Below, in pieces: positions 32,486 through 43,196 of a DNA stretch of 64,000 nucleotides. The notes beneath the pieces are model-generated. The model was not told the DNA's origin and did no database searches. It saw only the letters and a program-made list of their open reading frames with translations. Every line of letters begins with the position of its first letter. The stretch's first letter is position 1. This DNA is from Bemisia tabaci (Eukaryota > Arthropoda > Insecta > Hemiptera > Aleyrodidae): NCBI RefSeq assembly GCF_918797505.1, contig NC_092801.1:8866001-8930000 (forward strand). Direction: 5' to 3'. Made by a program: the position numbers and the translations under genes.

Positions 32486-33429
32486 ATTGCGCATCCTTGT
32501 TTGGAATTTATCGTGAGAAAGTAGTCAAAATCATCAACATTTAATTGATTTTCCTCGATTTTACCTCAATTTATCGCGAATTTCCCATTCGCAACACCGC
32601 CAAAAATCGTCTTGGAAAAAGCAGTGCTTTTATACAGCAATTTTTGGGAGTGAATCTCAACTTATTAGAATTTTCCCTCATCATATTCCAAAGACTATTC
32701 TCGATAAAATTACCATAATTTAAAGCACAAATCGCAATTCATTTCAATTATTGTAATCAGTGAGTTCGGTTTTAATGGTTCGAGTAAAGATTCCTAACAG
32801 CATTTATTTTGGAATAATCCTTTAATGATATTTTGTTAGAAATAATGTATTATTTTTCTTCAATTGTTTTAATGACATTAATCTATACAAAGCGTGCAAA
32901 AAATGTAAAGGTAGTAAGAAGTTGAAAAACGCTGACTCCGCGAGGTGAACTAATAGCTCCCAACACAACGCGGTCAGCGCGACAAGCGTATTAGCGCCTG
33001 CAAGACTGATGGAATACTTCACGCATTGCGCCAAACACAGTGCGATCGGCACGAGCCGCGAAGCGCCTACAAGACCGCCGGAATACCTCACGCCTTGCGC
33101 GTTCGCTACAACAATCGTTGAAAATTCTGTGCCGGACTGCCACGCCGAACCTACCGAGGTCTGTGTGCACCACTTACGACTATATCAGACCGCGAGCCTA
33201 CAATCCAGGATGGAGGGATCGTACAGATTTTGCACCCCCGAATGGTACCTCAGTCTATTGAGTCATTGATGTCGGTGTCCGTCTCGTCCATAGTTTTCTG
33301 ATCGACTGTCGTCATAACAACAATCTCTCTCTTCAGCGAGGAAATCGATCAGACCCTTGAGTTTTCGTTATAGAGATAGATTACTGAAGTAACGCACGAC
33401 TGCTTTCCTCTCAATGATGTCTTCAATCA

Positions 33430-34010
33430 CAATTGAATCAGTTAGTTCGAAAACACACCAACTCGGAAAAAAAATTGTTCAGGAAACACCTAAAACTGCG
33501 CGGCGGGCGAAGAAGTTAGTTTAAGAAAAACCTTTTGGTGCCAAAGGACAAGTACCTAGTGACTTTGTAAAGCACCAAGTTGAAATCGATATACCATGTT
33601 TTATGATAGAGAATTACGCGTTTAAAAATTTCCAAGTTGGTGCGTTTTCGTTCTCACCGACTTTCAAATACTGATTTTTCATATTCTGCCCTGGAAAATT
33701 TACATTTTTCGACCTGAACAACGGTTGAATATTTATATAACTTGTTTGTACAAGGCATACTGAACCGAAAAAAGAAAACCGCAAAATCGGATGGTCACCC
33801 GTTTCCCTTGAAATGGCCAAAAATTGATATTTCCAATGAAAACCTTCGATTTTTCCCTTTTCCCGTCGCTGTTTCGAGCACTTCCGATTGCAATTTCGAA
33901 ATTTCCTTTTGCGAGCAGATGCTTCTATCCATAAGTGTTACTAAACCGTAAAAAATTGAAAATCGAAAAAAACCCGAGTTGGTGTGTTTTCGAACTCATT
34001 GATTCAATTA
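33430..34010. mobile_element. Long inverted-repeat element with CCAACTCGG arms
   Basis: GAATCAGTTAGTTCGAAAAC followed by ACACCAACTCGG at the left is mirrored by CCGAGTTGGTGTGTTTTCGA and ACTCATTGATTC at the right. A third, inner copy of the arm (AAGTTGGTGCGTTTTCG) lies near 33629. No coding content. Confidence 0.75.
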
Positions 34011-34451
34011 TATCGGCCCCTTTTATCAAAGATGTAAAGTTATAAATTCGTTTACTTATAGACGTTTCAGTATAGGATTAAGGACCAGGTAGTCCATCGG
34101 TATGCTGTATTTTATGAGCTTTGATAGGCTCTCGTATGATCAATTTCAATCAGTCGGTCCTTTCGTTTACATAAATCTAACAAGAATTCAAAGAAATAGA
34201 AGATTCCGAAACCGAATCTCGGAGCACCACTCACAGAGGCGATGCGAAAGTTTCAAGAGGAGAGCACAAGTTTTGGGAATCATTAAGGCTTGCGCTCTTA
34301 GCGAAATAGCGACTAAGTGACGGCAACCACTTTCTCTCCACAAGAGTCTGCTCTAATTTATGCATTCAAGCCATCGAATTGTGTCAACCGCGGTTTAATA
34401 AAATTTCTTGAAGATTGTTGCCAGTTTCTAGCCAAAACTTGCCTTTCAGGT

Positions 34452-35012
34452 GCTTTGCTATGCTAAAAAAAAAAAATTCCGTATAAGCCTTTAGACGTTG
34501 CCTAATTTCCTTTGATACACCGAGAAATAAAAACACAGTTATTACAACTGTAGTAATGTCACACGGGTTTCCACGGTAGTAGAACCGTGGTTTTTGATTC
34601 TTGTAACGATGAGCACGGTGATATGACCGCGTTCACCGTAATATTACTGCGGGCACAGACGTACTATTATGTGCATGGTTATGCTACTGTGCTCATCAAT
34701 AATTTTACCAAAATCCACGGTTCCACCACCGTGGAATCCCGTGTAACATTATTACCATGGTAACCGTCGAATAACCGTGTTTTTTTTTCTCCGGACCCTA
34801 TAGAGTATGAATTTTCAGGGTTTTTCATGAGTATTTTTTCTCGAATTTTTTAAAGCATTTCATTTGAGATCAGTGGTAACGAAATGATTTATGTTACGTG
34901 GAAAATTCAAGAAAAAAATTCGTAGCCATTCTCAAAAATAAAAATTTTACCGGAGGAAATCTGGTAGCTCCCAAATGTTCGTACGGCGTTTTGCCTCAAC
35001 ACCGCGTTGGAG
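34452..35012. mobile_element. Family K foldback split by a family L element
   Basis: The left end (TATGCTAAAA, then CCGTATAAGCCTTTAGACGT) and the right end (AAATGTTCGTACGGCGTTTT at about 34974) belong to family K. Between them lies a complete L-type element at 34518-34793. Confidence 0.7.
34518..34793. mobile_element. Foldback element, L-type ends, CACGGT/ACCGTG word
   Basis: The ends are CACCGAGAAATAAAAACAC and GTGTTTTTTTTCTCCGG. The inside is a series of short palindromes on CCACGGT, ACCGTGG, GAGCACGGTGA and ATTACAACTGTAGTAAT. It is nested in a K element. Confidence 0.8.
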
Positions 35013-35064
35013 ATAAGCGGGTCGTCACTTCAGACATCGAAATGGTAGTAATGGTGGAATTTTG

Positions 35065-35326
35065 CAGTATGCTGCCGTGCTGAGGAAGAACGCCGTATGA
35101 GCCTTCAGACGTTGCCAAGTTTCCTCCGATAAAAACCAAAATACCGGGGAAATTGTGAACATTATTTTCCAAAATTTTCACACAATTTTGTCCGCAATTA
35201 AATCTATAATATCTGAAAATGTCAAGGAAAAATATGCGTGAATGTTGTTAAAAATACATGTTTTATCTAGGAAAATTTGGCAACTCTCGAATGTTCATAC
35301 GGCGTTCTTCCTTAGCACTATAGCAT
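35065..35326. mobile_element. Foldback MITE, family K copy
   Basis: CTGCCGTGCTGAGGAAGAAC and GCCGTATGAGCCTTCAGACG at the left; CATACGGCGTTCTTCCTTAG at the right. The interior carries the family's GAAAATGTCAAGGAAAAATA segment. It directly follows the previous split copy. Confidence 0.88.
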
Positions 35327-35383
35327 GGAACTGTTATTTCAACTCATCCATAAAAACACCTACCTGCTCAGGGAAACCAGGCT

Positions 35384-35648
35384 CGGAGCCATCGTGAAAC
35401 TACTAAGCCACGTATCTCGTCTGCGGTGTTTGCAAATCTCTGCTCCCAATTTAACTATTTTAAGGGGGAAAAGTCAACGTCATTCTATGAGGTTTTCACC
35501 AAATTTTCCTCAGGCCGAGGAAAAAAGTCACGGGAGTTTTTGAGAAGTGACGCTGAATAGTTTTCATTTGAAAATAAAGTATGACAGGAGGTCTCATACA
35601 TTGCAAACCGAGATACGTGATTTGGGAGTTTCACCGTCGATATGCTGT
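35384..35648. repeat. Family Q element copy
   Basis: CACGTATCTCGTCTGCGGTG at the left and GCAAACCGAGATACGTGATT followed by TTTCACCGTCGATA at the right. In between are GTCAACGTCATTCTATGAGG and AAAATAAAGTATGACAGGAG, both typical of Q. Confidence 0.7.
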
Positions 35649-35718
35649 TTCTAACATGAGTCAGGAAATGTAGTTCCTAATTGCAAACTAAAGTCCAAAT
35701 ATGGTGAAAATTTTACTA

Positions 35719-35880
35719 TCGCTTTCTTCCGCTCTTCCAATCTTCCGCTTATTCGCTCATTCCCCGTTCACGCCCTCTTAAATCTTCACTTCTTCAACCC
35801 CTTATTCTTATTATTCTCTTTAATCTTCTTCTTTTCCTTCTTTCACCTCCTGTTTCTTCCTCCTCCTCATTTTCACACCG
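35719..35880. repeat. Strand-asymmetric pyrimidine tract
   Basis: About 160 bases of CT with few purines (CTTTCTTCC, TTCTTCTTTTCCTTCTTTC, CTTCCTCCTCCTC). It is low-complexity sequence with no exon next to it. Confidence 0.75.
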
Positions 35881-35982
35881 GAAGTATGAAACATTTTAAG
35901 GATTGCTCAGAAAAGAGGGGAGGGGGCGGAAGACGTCATAGTCAAATTTACCCTCATGACGTCACACCAACTATCCTCAATA

Positions 35983-36237
35983 CTGCCGTCCTGAGGTAAA
36001 ATGCTGAATAAACATCTAGGCTTTGCAAAATTTTCTTCGATGAGATCCGAATTTATTGGAAAAGTTGAAATTATTTTTCTTACAATTTATCGGACTATTT
36101 TATTCGCAATTCGACCTAAAATTTCTGAAAATTTCAAAGGCAAAACCTGCATAACTTCTTTCCAAAATACATTTTTTATCAGTGGAATTTTGACGACATT
36201 CGAATTTTCATACGGCACTTTTCCGCAACATGGCAGA
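35983..36237. mobile_element. Foldback MITE, family K copy
   Basis: ACTGCCGTCCTGAGGTAAAA at the left and CATACGGCACTTTTCCGCAA followed by CATGGCAG at the right. It is more diverged than most other K copies. Confidence 0.75.
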
Positions 36238-36521
36238 ATGTCTTGTCGACTACAAATCCACCATTCGCGATTCAATTTTTTCCTTGCCAACCTCGGCGAA
36301 ACGGGATTCCATAAATTGAACACTGGCGCACAATACTGCCATACTAAGGAAGAACGCCGTATCAACGTTCAAGAGTTGCCAAATTTCCTTCGATAAAATG
36401 TTCATTTTTTAGGAAAGTTATTAATATTTTCTCTTTAAATTTTCAGAATCTTTACGTGAAATTACAAACAAAATTATCTTAAAAATTGGGAGGAAAATAT
36501 TCGTAAGTTTACCAGGAAATG

Positions 36522-36919
36522 GTAAAATGATTGAAAAGTTAATCGAGCTACAAGCCGAAAATAAATTAAACAAATAATATTTCAAACTACATAGAGATGA
36601 GAAATATTAAAAAACTTACAGAAAACAAAACAAAACAAACGTTTCAACCGCCAGCGACTGCGGTCTTCTTCAGTGCAACAAGAGGAAACATTTTACAAAA
36701 AACAAATTTAAAAAAAATATACATCAAAAACCACAAAACTATTAGCAAACTAAGTAAAGCAAAAATACAAATCTATTGCAACTACATTTTGGAATAAAAT
36801 CAAAACTAGGCAAAATTCAAGAAGAGAGAAGAGTGTTAACAGTGATGAGAAGGACAATCATTAATCATTAGTTTAATTTATTTTTGGCTTGTAGCTCGAT
36901 TATTTCCTCAATCATTTTA
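36522..36919. mobile_element. Foldback element M with hammerhead-like motif
   Basis: GTAAAATGATTGAAAAGTTA and ATCGAGCTACAAGCC at the left are mirrored by GGCTTGTAGCTCGATTATTT and CCTCAATCATTTTAC at the right. On the minus strand at 36673-36641 it contains CTGAAGA, a GACCGC/GCGGTT stem and GAAACG. Confidence 0.82.
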
Positions 36920-36920
36920 C

Positions 36921-37277
36921 ACGGAGAAAAAAACTTCGTGCGTGGGACCCGAAGTTTAGGTCATATGGATCTCTGAAGTTTTCGGATTGAGCATCTGAAC
37001 ACTTTAGGTCCAGCTGCCGAGGTTTGGATCGCACATCTGAAACTTCACTTCTAACATCTGAAGTACTTCGGTTTTCACATCCGACCAACTTCGGTTCTCA
37101 CATCCGAAAAACTTCGGTTCTCACATCTGAAGTACTTCAGATGTAAGAACTGAAGTTTCAGATGTGTGATCCGAACCTCGACAGCTAGACCTAAAGTGTT
37201 CAGATGCTCAATCCGAAAACTTCAGAGATCCATATGACCTAAACTTCGGGTCTCACACACGAGGTCTTTTTCTCCGT
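36921..37277. mobile_element. Foldback element, L-type ends, GAAGT/TTCGG word
   Basis: The ends are ACGGAGAAAAAAACTTCG and CTTTTTCTCCGT, flanked by TTAC on both sides. The inside repeats ACTTCGGTTCTCACATCTGA-like units as a long palindrome, centred on GAAGTACTTC. Confidence 0.88.
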
Positions 37278-37732
37278 TTACCATGTTCTATGAAAGCAAG
37301 CCAAATTGGCATTTACCAAGAAATTTGTGTTTTTTCAAAGGAAATTTGGCAACGCCTGAAGGTTCATACAGCGTTTTTCCTTAGGATACAACACCTCGCG
37401 CCTGCGAGAGTGTAAACGCAAACAGCACGGCAAATTGCCGCGGAATACGCGCAGGAGTGCAAACAGAGGCCACGAGTGGAGATGGTGTTGACGGTAGGTG
37501 GAGGGGACGCGGGCGGGGGTTACGGCACGAAACTTTCGCAACTTCCGGATTCTTGGATTAACATCTCTTAGACCGTGAAGCTGTGCTGGGTGCTGATTTA
37601 TCCCCGCGAGGACTTACACGAGACCTCTCGTACTTAAGCTCGGTTCCATCAATTCTTGCTACGCATTTAGCTTCCAGGGCGTCTGCTGGTCCTAAAAATC
37701 CGGAAGATCCGGAAAACTTGGAAAAAGGACTG

Positions 37733-37986
37733 ATGCCGCAATCACACGCTGAATTTAGCAGCTGAATGTGGAAGTCAACAGTCATCTTCCAATGGCTGAA
37801 ATTTCGCAAATTCGAGTTATTTTCATCCAGATGTATATCAAATCTACTCGAATAGTTCAGACAAATCCAACATTAGTTCGATGGTTGCTGAATTTGCGCG
37901 TCATGCGCAAAATTCAGGCATCGGGCCGATGACTTCCACATTCAAGTCACATTCAGCTCCCACATTCAGCGTGTGATTGCGGCATG
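37733..37986. mobile_element. Foldback MITE, family Y copy 2
   Basis: The ends are ATGCCGCAATCACACGCTGA and TCAGCGTGTGATTGCGGCAT, an exact inverted pair. It is closely similar to the intronic copy at 10393-10656, including GCATCGGGCCGATGACTTCC. Confidence 0.9.
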
Positions 37987-38066
37987 ACTTTTTGAGGGCG
38001 GTCCGGAGGGACTGAGAAAGTGCGGAAATTCCGCAAGAAGATCCGGAATTTTTCGCCTCATACCAG

Positions 38067-38325
38067 CACTGCCGTGCTAAGGAAGAACGCCGTGTGAGCC
38101 TTCAGACATTGCCATAGATCCTTCAAGAAAAGCCGAATTTTCTGAGAAAATTGTGAATATTTTTCCTCAAGGTTTCAGTAAATTTTGTTCACGATTTAAT
38201 CTGAAATATCTGAAAATTTTAAGGAAAAATATTCACAACTTTCCTGAAAAATATATGTTTTATTCGGGGAAATTTGACAACTCTCGAATGTTCATTCGGC
38301 GTTTTCCCTTAGCACGGCAGAGCAG
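38067..38325. mobile_element. Foldback MITE, family K copy
   Basis: ACTGCCGTGCTAAGGAAGAA at the left and CGTTTTCCCTTAGCACGGCA at the right, with the family's GAAAATTTTAAGGAAAAATA centre. AGCA occurs on both flanks. Confidence 0.9.
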
Positions 38326-38329
38326 GGGT

Positions 38330-39040
38330 ATTTTTTAAGACAGCCTCGGAGTTATACAACCCCTTATGCAATATTGTGTAGTATCCTAGTGCACAGGAGT
38401 TGGATAAAACGACTGCTCGTTACGAAATGTTCACCTGTCTTATAGTTTCGTTTTTGAGGCGGGAAGCTTAAAAAACGCGAATTTCTTACGCAGATTGTGA
38501 AGTTAGGAGTGCATTTCAAACTTTGCCAATGCAATCATCGTGATTTTGAGACATTTACTCGTAGAAACAAATCTTATTTTTATATCGCCCAAATATCCTC
38601 AGCTTTCACAAATCGCTCAGACAAGGGGTGCATTATTGATTTATTTTCTCTCTAAATTCTTGCGGAAAACGAATCACACTATAGGAAGTCCAAAAACTAT
38701 ACATCCTAAACAACTTATGAGCAGTTACAGTCAAGATTGGTTAAGTCCAGTTAAAGTATAAATGACGTCTTTTGTATAATGTAACCTCCATTTGATTTGT
38801 GTTGAAAATAGGTTAAGAGTTGTCTTCCGAAATTCCCGTTGTGTGAATTGTTTTCTATACGTAAGATTTTGAGAGAGAAACACGTGATTCTTTTTTCTAT
38901 AGTTTAGCTGGATGCCCATTTTTGAAGAAATGACAACAGGGATGCAAAGAATTACTGAATGCTTCTCCTACATGAAAAAAGTAAATTAGTGCATTTGGAA
39001 GACTTTGGTTGGAGGACGAAATGCCTCTAGGGTGTTTTTT
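38330..39040. other. Stretch without recognised features
   Basis: About 700 bp between a K and another foldback element. The open frames are under 75 codons and lack splice sites, and I noticed no shared repeat. Confidence 0.4.
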
Positions 39041-39044
39041 CTTG

Positions 39045-39468
39045 GGCCTTGTCTCCACGGGACGTTTTCATGGGATTTGTCCCAAGTTCGAATCGCAGAA
39101 ATGAAACTTCTGGGATTTTTCCCAGTTACCGTCTCCACGGGACGAGGCTCATACTGTCCTGCGACTAGTTTGCGCGGGAAGATAAACTAGATAAAGTCGA
39201 GTATTTAACCGAGATTAAAATAATAATTGCACTCAATTGACAATTAGACACATTATTTTAACTAAACAAACATGAACCATCGGAGTAATCAACAAAATAT
39301 CGCACAATTCGTTTTCACTTCTTTTTCCTCTCTCAGTGGGTCCTAGGAGTACAAAAACCATACTTGGTACTGCGAAAAATATTGATTAACTCAAAATTTT
39401 TCCCAACTTCGTAAGTGGGATTTTTCCCTGGGCCAAATACCGTGAAACGGCCCGTGGAGACAAGGCCT
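39045..39468. mobile_element. MITE with GGCCTTGTCTCCACGGG inverted ends
   Basis: GGCCTTGTCTCCACGGGACG at the left is mirrored by CCCGTGGAGACAAGGCC at the right. The left arm also contains a second CGTCTCCACGGGACG near 39130. No coding frame. Confidence 0.85.
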
Positions 39469-39502
39469 TGGAAAGGAAGAAACGGCAAGGATAAATGTAT
39501 AT

Positions 39503-39667
39503 CAGAGGCGTGGCGTGCTTTGCAATATATCGATTGTTATGCCATTTAAACCCATGGAAAAGAATCGATAAACAGGGTGTTCGCAGCGAACATTTTAATA
39601 ATCGATTCCTTATCATAGGTTCAAATGGCAGAACAATCGATATATCGCAATTCACGCCACGCCACTG
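39503..39667. mobile_element. hAT MITE, family H copy with 8-bp duplication
   Basis: CAGAGGCGTGGCGTGCTTTG to CACGCCACGCCACTG, an almost perfect 165-bp hairpin. The duplication is ATGTATAT (39495-39502 and 39668-39675). Confidence 0.95.
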
Positions 39668-39708
39668 ATGTATATATATTTCAATTTTAAAACGAAGACC
39701 CGTGACCT

Positions 39709-39967
39709 ATACTGCCGCGCTAAGGAACAACGTCGTATAATTCTCAAGACGTCGCCAAATTTCCCTCTATAAAATACGAATTTACTGAAGAAATTGTGAA
39801 TATTTTTGTTTAAAAATTTTCAGACAATTTTGTTCGCAATTGTATTTGAAATATCTGAAAATCTCAAGGAAAAGTATACATACTTTCCCTCGAAAATATA
39901 TATTTTATCAGGGGAAATGTGGCAACTCTCGAATGTCCATACGGCGTTTTTCCTTAGCACGGCCGTG
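39709..39967. mobile_element. Foldback MITE, family K copy
   Basis: ACTGCCGCGCTAAGGAACAA at the left and CGTTTTTCCTTAGCACGGCC at the right; the interior follows other K copies. It lies 40 bp from the H copy. Confidence 0.88.
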
Positions 39968-40300
39968 TAGGCAAGACTTAATCGGAACATTGACAGGTAA
40001 TTAAAAATAATGGCGAGTGATTGGAAGGGGATCGATCGGAACTTGGACCTATGCAGGGGTGCAGTGGGCATAAACGATTCGGGGACGGAAACGTGCCGCC
40101 CTGAGCGTGACGTCATCCATGTCAAAAGCAGACGAGCGTCCTCCGTTGGACACTGGACAGGGGCACTAAGACGTCCAGAAATACGTTGAAAAATCGCGAG
40201 TCACCTTTCAAAGTGCATAAATTAGTTTTTTTTTTATTATTTTTTTTAACGCGACTATTTGTCCCTATCTTACCTCGTGTTCTTTGAAGGTCAAGTCAGC

Positions 40301-40579
40301 CTGCAGGTGGATTATTGAGATTGATAGACAAAACGATAGACAAAGAAGACATAGGGAGTTTGGAGCTATCCTATTGGTTAAACATGGGTGAGTCCCATAG
40401 ACTAAGGGAGAAAATGATGGACTAACTATCGGGTCCCTCGTGGGTTGCCGTAAGTTAGTCTATTGCCTACCTCCTTTGTCCATTGCAACCACCCGTTTCC
40501 ACCAATAGGATAGCTCCAAATCTCTTTTGTCTTATTTGTCTATAGCTGTGTCTATCAATTTCAATAATCAGCCCGCAGG
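40301..40579. mobile_element. Foldback MITE, family O copy 1
   Basis: CCTGCAGGTGGATTATTGAG and ATTGATAGACAAA at the left mirror TTTGTCTATAGCTGTGTCTA and TCAATAATCAGCCCGCAGG at the right. Inner arms GAGCTATCCTATTGGTT and ACCAATAGGATAGCTCC also pair. The second copy is at 49929-50191. Confidence 0.9.
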
Positions 40580-40614
40580 GCCCTCTGATTAGTCGAGGAA
40601 ATATCGTTGACCAA

Positions 40615-41420
40615 AATGCGAAAACCACGCATCTCCGTTTGCGACGTCGCGTCGCAGACTGCTTGTCATGCTTTATTTTTTCTTTAGAAAACTAATCCAC
40701 GTAATGGACCACTAGATAAGGTACGAATTCAAGCATTCTGATACATGTTGCTCGACCAAAATTTTACGCAGGACACGCTTTGCGCAGAAACAATTACTGA
40801 AATTAACTCCCAACGAATATATTTAATGTCTCTTGACGTGTGAATTCAAACCTCCCGCTCATGAAAACTCAATGGCCTACGTGAGTCAAATCGCACACTA
40901 AAAATTACCATGACACTCTTTGCGATATAAAAATCTAGCAACCTCAATCTTGACGCTTTAGCTCAGCTGTAGCAAGTTGTTTATAGTTTGAACAACACAG
41001 GGTGGGAAATAAACAGTGCTGGATTGAGAAGCCTGCCGAAACCGTTATAGTATGCGATTGGACTCACGTCGAGTATTGAATTTCGTGTGATCGGGCAATT
41101 CAATTCAAATTGCCCGTGACCAATGTACAATAAAAAAGTTAATATCTTGGATAGGAAATAATTTCGGTAATTTTTGATGAAAGAATCGTGTTCTATGTGA
41201 AATTCTGCTTAAGAAACATGTATCAGAATCCTTAGTTTCGTACCTCAGTGGTCCATTCCTCGAAAAATGTCCTAATTTTTCGGCTTTGCTAGCAGAATAT
41301 TCGGTAAAAATTTCACGCTATAAAAATGATTTGTTTCTTTTCTTAAAAGTAAACTAGGAGTGGAAATTTTGAATCACTGCAGTGGAGAGATTTGGTTTCG
41401 CACTTTGGTCGTCGATATAG
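40615..41420. repeat. Family Q element split by a family G copy
   Basis: Left half: CACGCATCTCCGTTTGCGAC and GCTTGTCATGCTTTATTTTT. Right half: GGTTTCGCACTTTGGTCGTC and GATATAGCAC. G3 (40703-41257) sits in between. Confidence 0.7.
40703..41257. mobile_element. Foldback MITE, family G copy 3 (nested in Q)
   Basis: AATGGACCACTAGATAAGG at the left and CGTACCTCAGTGGTCCATT at the right, with the family's internal blocks. No clear target duplication. Confidence 0.88.
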
Positions 41421-41455
41421 CACAGTTTGCTAAGTAAATCGAGTATATCGATTTA

Positions 41456-42470
41456 GGCAGGCCCGCCACATCCCACCTCGGGCCCTGGTACCAGTTTTAA
41501 GGTCCGGGCCCCAAGTACGGAGGGGGGGGGGGTCCGAGGGAAATCGAGAACCGAGGGTTTTTATAGGAGGATTATAATTAAACAAGTGGTTAGAAATGGA
41601 AACAAAATAATATGAACTATGCAAAACGATAATCCGGGTATCGGAACCTGGCTGTTTTGAAAACGCCTTCAAATACGACGTGATACCTCACGCATTCCGG
41701 AGAGTTCAAATAGTTGCATCATTGCGCCGTAAGAATGTGACGGAAGATTTAAATGGAGATTGCCTCCATGCACGCTGGGCTTGTCGATTTCCTCTGAAAT
41801 TTTTGCAGTGGTGAATGCATAGCGGAAGTGCGCTCCAGCTAGAATTGTATTTAGCAAATGGGTGGTTTTTCTACGAGGATTATAAAGAAACGAGTGGTAC
41901 TGAATATAACAAAAGAATATGCACTATGCAAAACAATAATCCGGGTATCGCAACTTGGCTGTTTTGAAAACGCCTTCAAATGCGGCGTGATACCTCACGC
42001 ATTCCGGAGAGTTCAAATAGTTGTATCATTGCGCCGTAAGAATGTGACGGAAGATTACAATTGAAATAGCCTTCATGCACGCTGGCCTTTTCGATTTCTG
42101 GCGACATTTTTGCAGTCATGAATGCGCTTAAGTGCGCTTCAGCTAGAATTGTATTTAGAAAATGGGCGGTTTTTATATGAGGATTATAATTAAACAAGTG
42201 GTTAGAAATGGAAACAAAATAAAATAAACTATGCAAAACGATTATTCCGATAACGGAACTTGGCTGTTCTGAAAACGCCTTCAAATGCGGCGTGATACCT
42301 CACGCATTCCGGAGAGTTCAAATAGTTGTATCATTGCGCCGCATGAATGTGACAGAAGATATAAATGGAAATAGCCTTCATGCAGGCTCGCCACATCCCA
42401 TCTCGAGCCCTGGTACCAGTTTTAAGTTCCGGGCCCCAAGCACGGAGGGGGTTGGGGTTCGAGGGGCGTC
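41456..42470. repeat. Tandem array of about 306-bp units
   Basis: GGAGAGTTCAAATAGTTG recurs at about 41700, 42006 and 42311, giving periods of 306 and 305 bp. Each unit also has GCGTGATACCTCACGCATTC and CGCTGGCCTTTTCGATTTC-type segments. The first and last partial units carry GCCACATCCCACCTCGGGCC and CCAGTTTTAAGGTCCGGGCC instead, about 927 bp apart (three periods). The units contain the family W motif. Confidence 0.9.
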
Positions 42471-42561
42471 CCCTGAGAAATTTTAGAATTTATACGACTA
42501 ATCGGTCGCATTTTGAAGCTTCCATAAAGAATTTTCCCATCAATTTCTGCGGAATAATTAT

Positions 42562-42563
<2 letters not shown>

Positions 42564-42604
<41 letters not shown>

Positions 42605-42650
42605 CTCTCAGCACAAAATACTTGCGAATTGTTGGATTCAAAATATCTGG

Positions 42651-42688
<38 letters not shown>
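42564..42688. repeat. Two long T runs (T38 and T36)
   Basis: Runs at 42564-42601 and 42653-42688 are separated by 51 bp of ordinary sequence. The exact lengths may be assembly artefacts. Confidence 0.85.
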
Positions 42689-42699
42689 CTACTACTACT

Positions 42700-43190
42700 T
42701 GTTGTTACTTGAATTTTCACCAAATGAATTCTCTTCTCGAAAATGCAGAAAAAGCAACAGGCACTCCTACGCGTGAGTTCGAGGACGATTATTCTAAAAT
42801 ATCTTTAAATTAATATTTCGACATGATTTTTAGCCCACATACATGTACTTGTAGAATCTCGCCGCAATCTCTCTGATTGAGCACACATGTCTGCTCTCAA
42901 AAGAGAGTTGATTTACTTTCCTCGAGAAACGCAGCTCATTTGTGTCAAATATTTGTGCCAGACCTACTTCTCTGTGATTTTCAGAGAAGTACTCTAATGT
43001 CTCTGATTGCTAAATCATGCAAAAACATCCCCCCTCTGAATTTCTTCGTTCGGCGCCAGAGCCTCGGGGGCGCGAAAAGTGCAAGCTCACTTTTTTTTTC
43101 GCACCACTCTCCGGAACCCCTTGCTTCCCCCGCGCGGAAAATCTCCATACCAGTTGCGAGAGGGTTTCGGGGCATGTTGCCAAACTTGTG
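42700..43190. other. Stretch with a GC-rich island, nothing identified
   Basis: The part at 43010-43170 is GC-rich (GGCGCCAGAGCCTCGGGGGC) within AT-rich surroundings, and overlapping open frames cross it on both strands. None has splice-bounded ends or a recognisable domain. Confidence 0.4.
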
Positions 43191-43196
43191 ATTCCT

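Larger units (their letters stand above)
36332..37390. mobile_element. Family K foldback carrying two nested elements (M and L3)
   Basis: The left end is ACTGCCATACTAAGGAAGAA and the right end is AAGGTTCATACAGCGTTTTT. The closest relative is the intact copy at 48490-48751. The interior is interrupted by element M (36522-36919) and then by an L-type element (36921-37277). Confidence 0.78.

Noticed and set aside
42622..42813. Phe-rich open frames over the T runs
   Set aside because: They are translations of homopolymer T.
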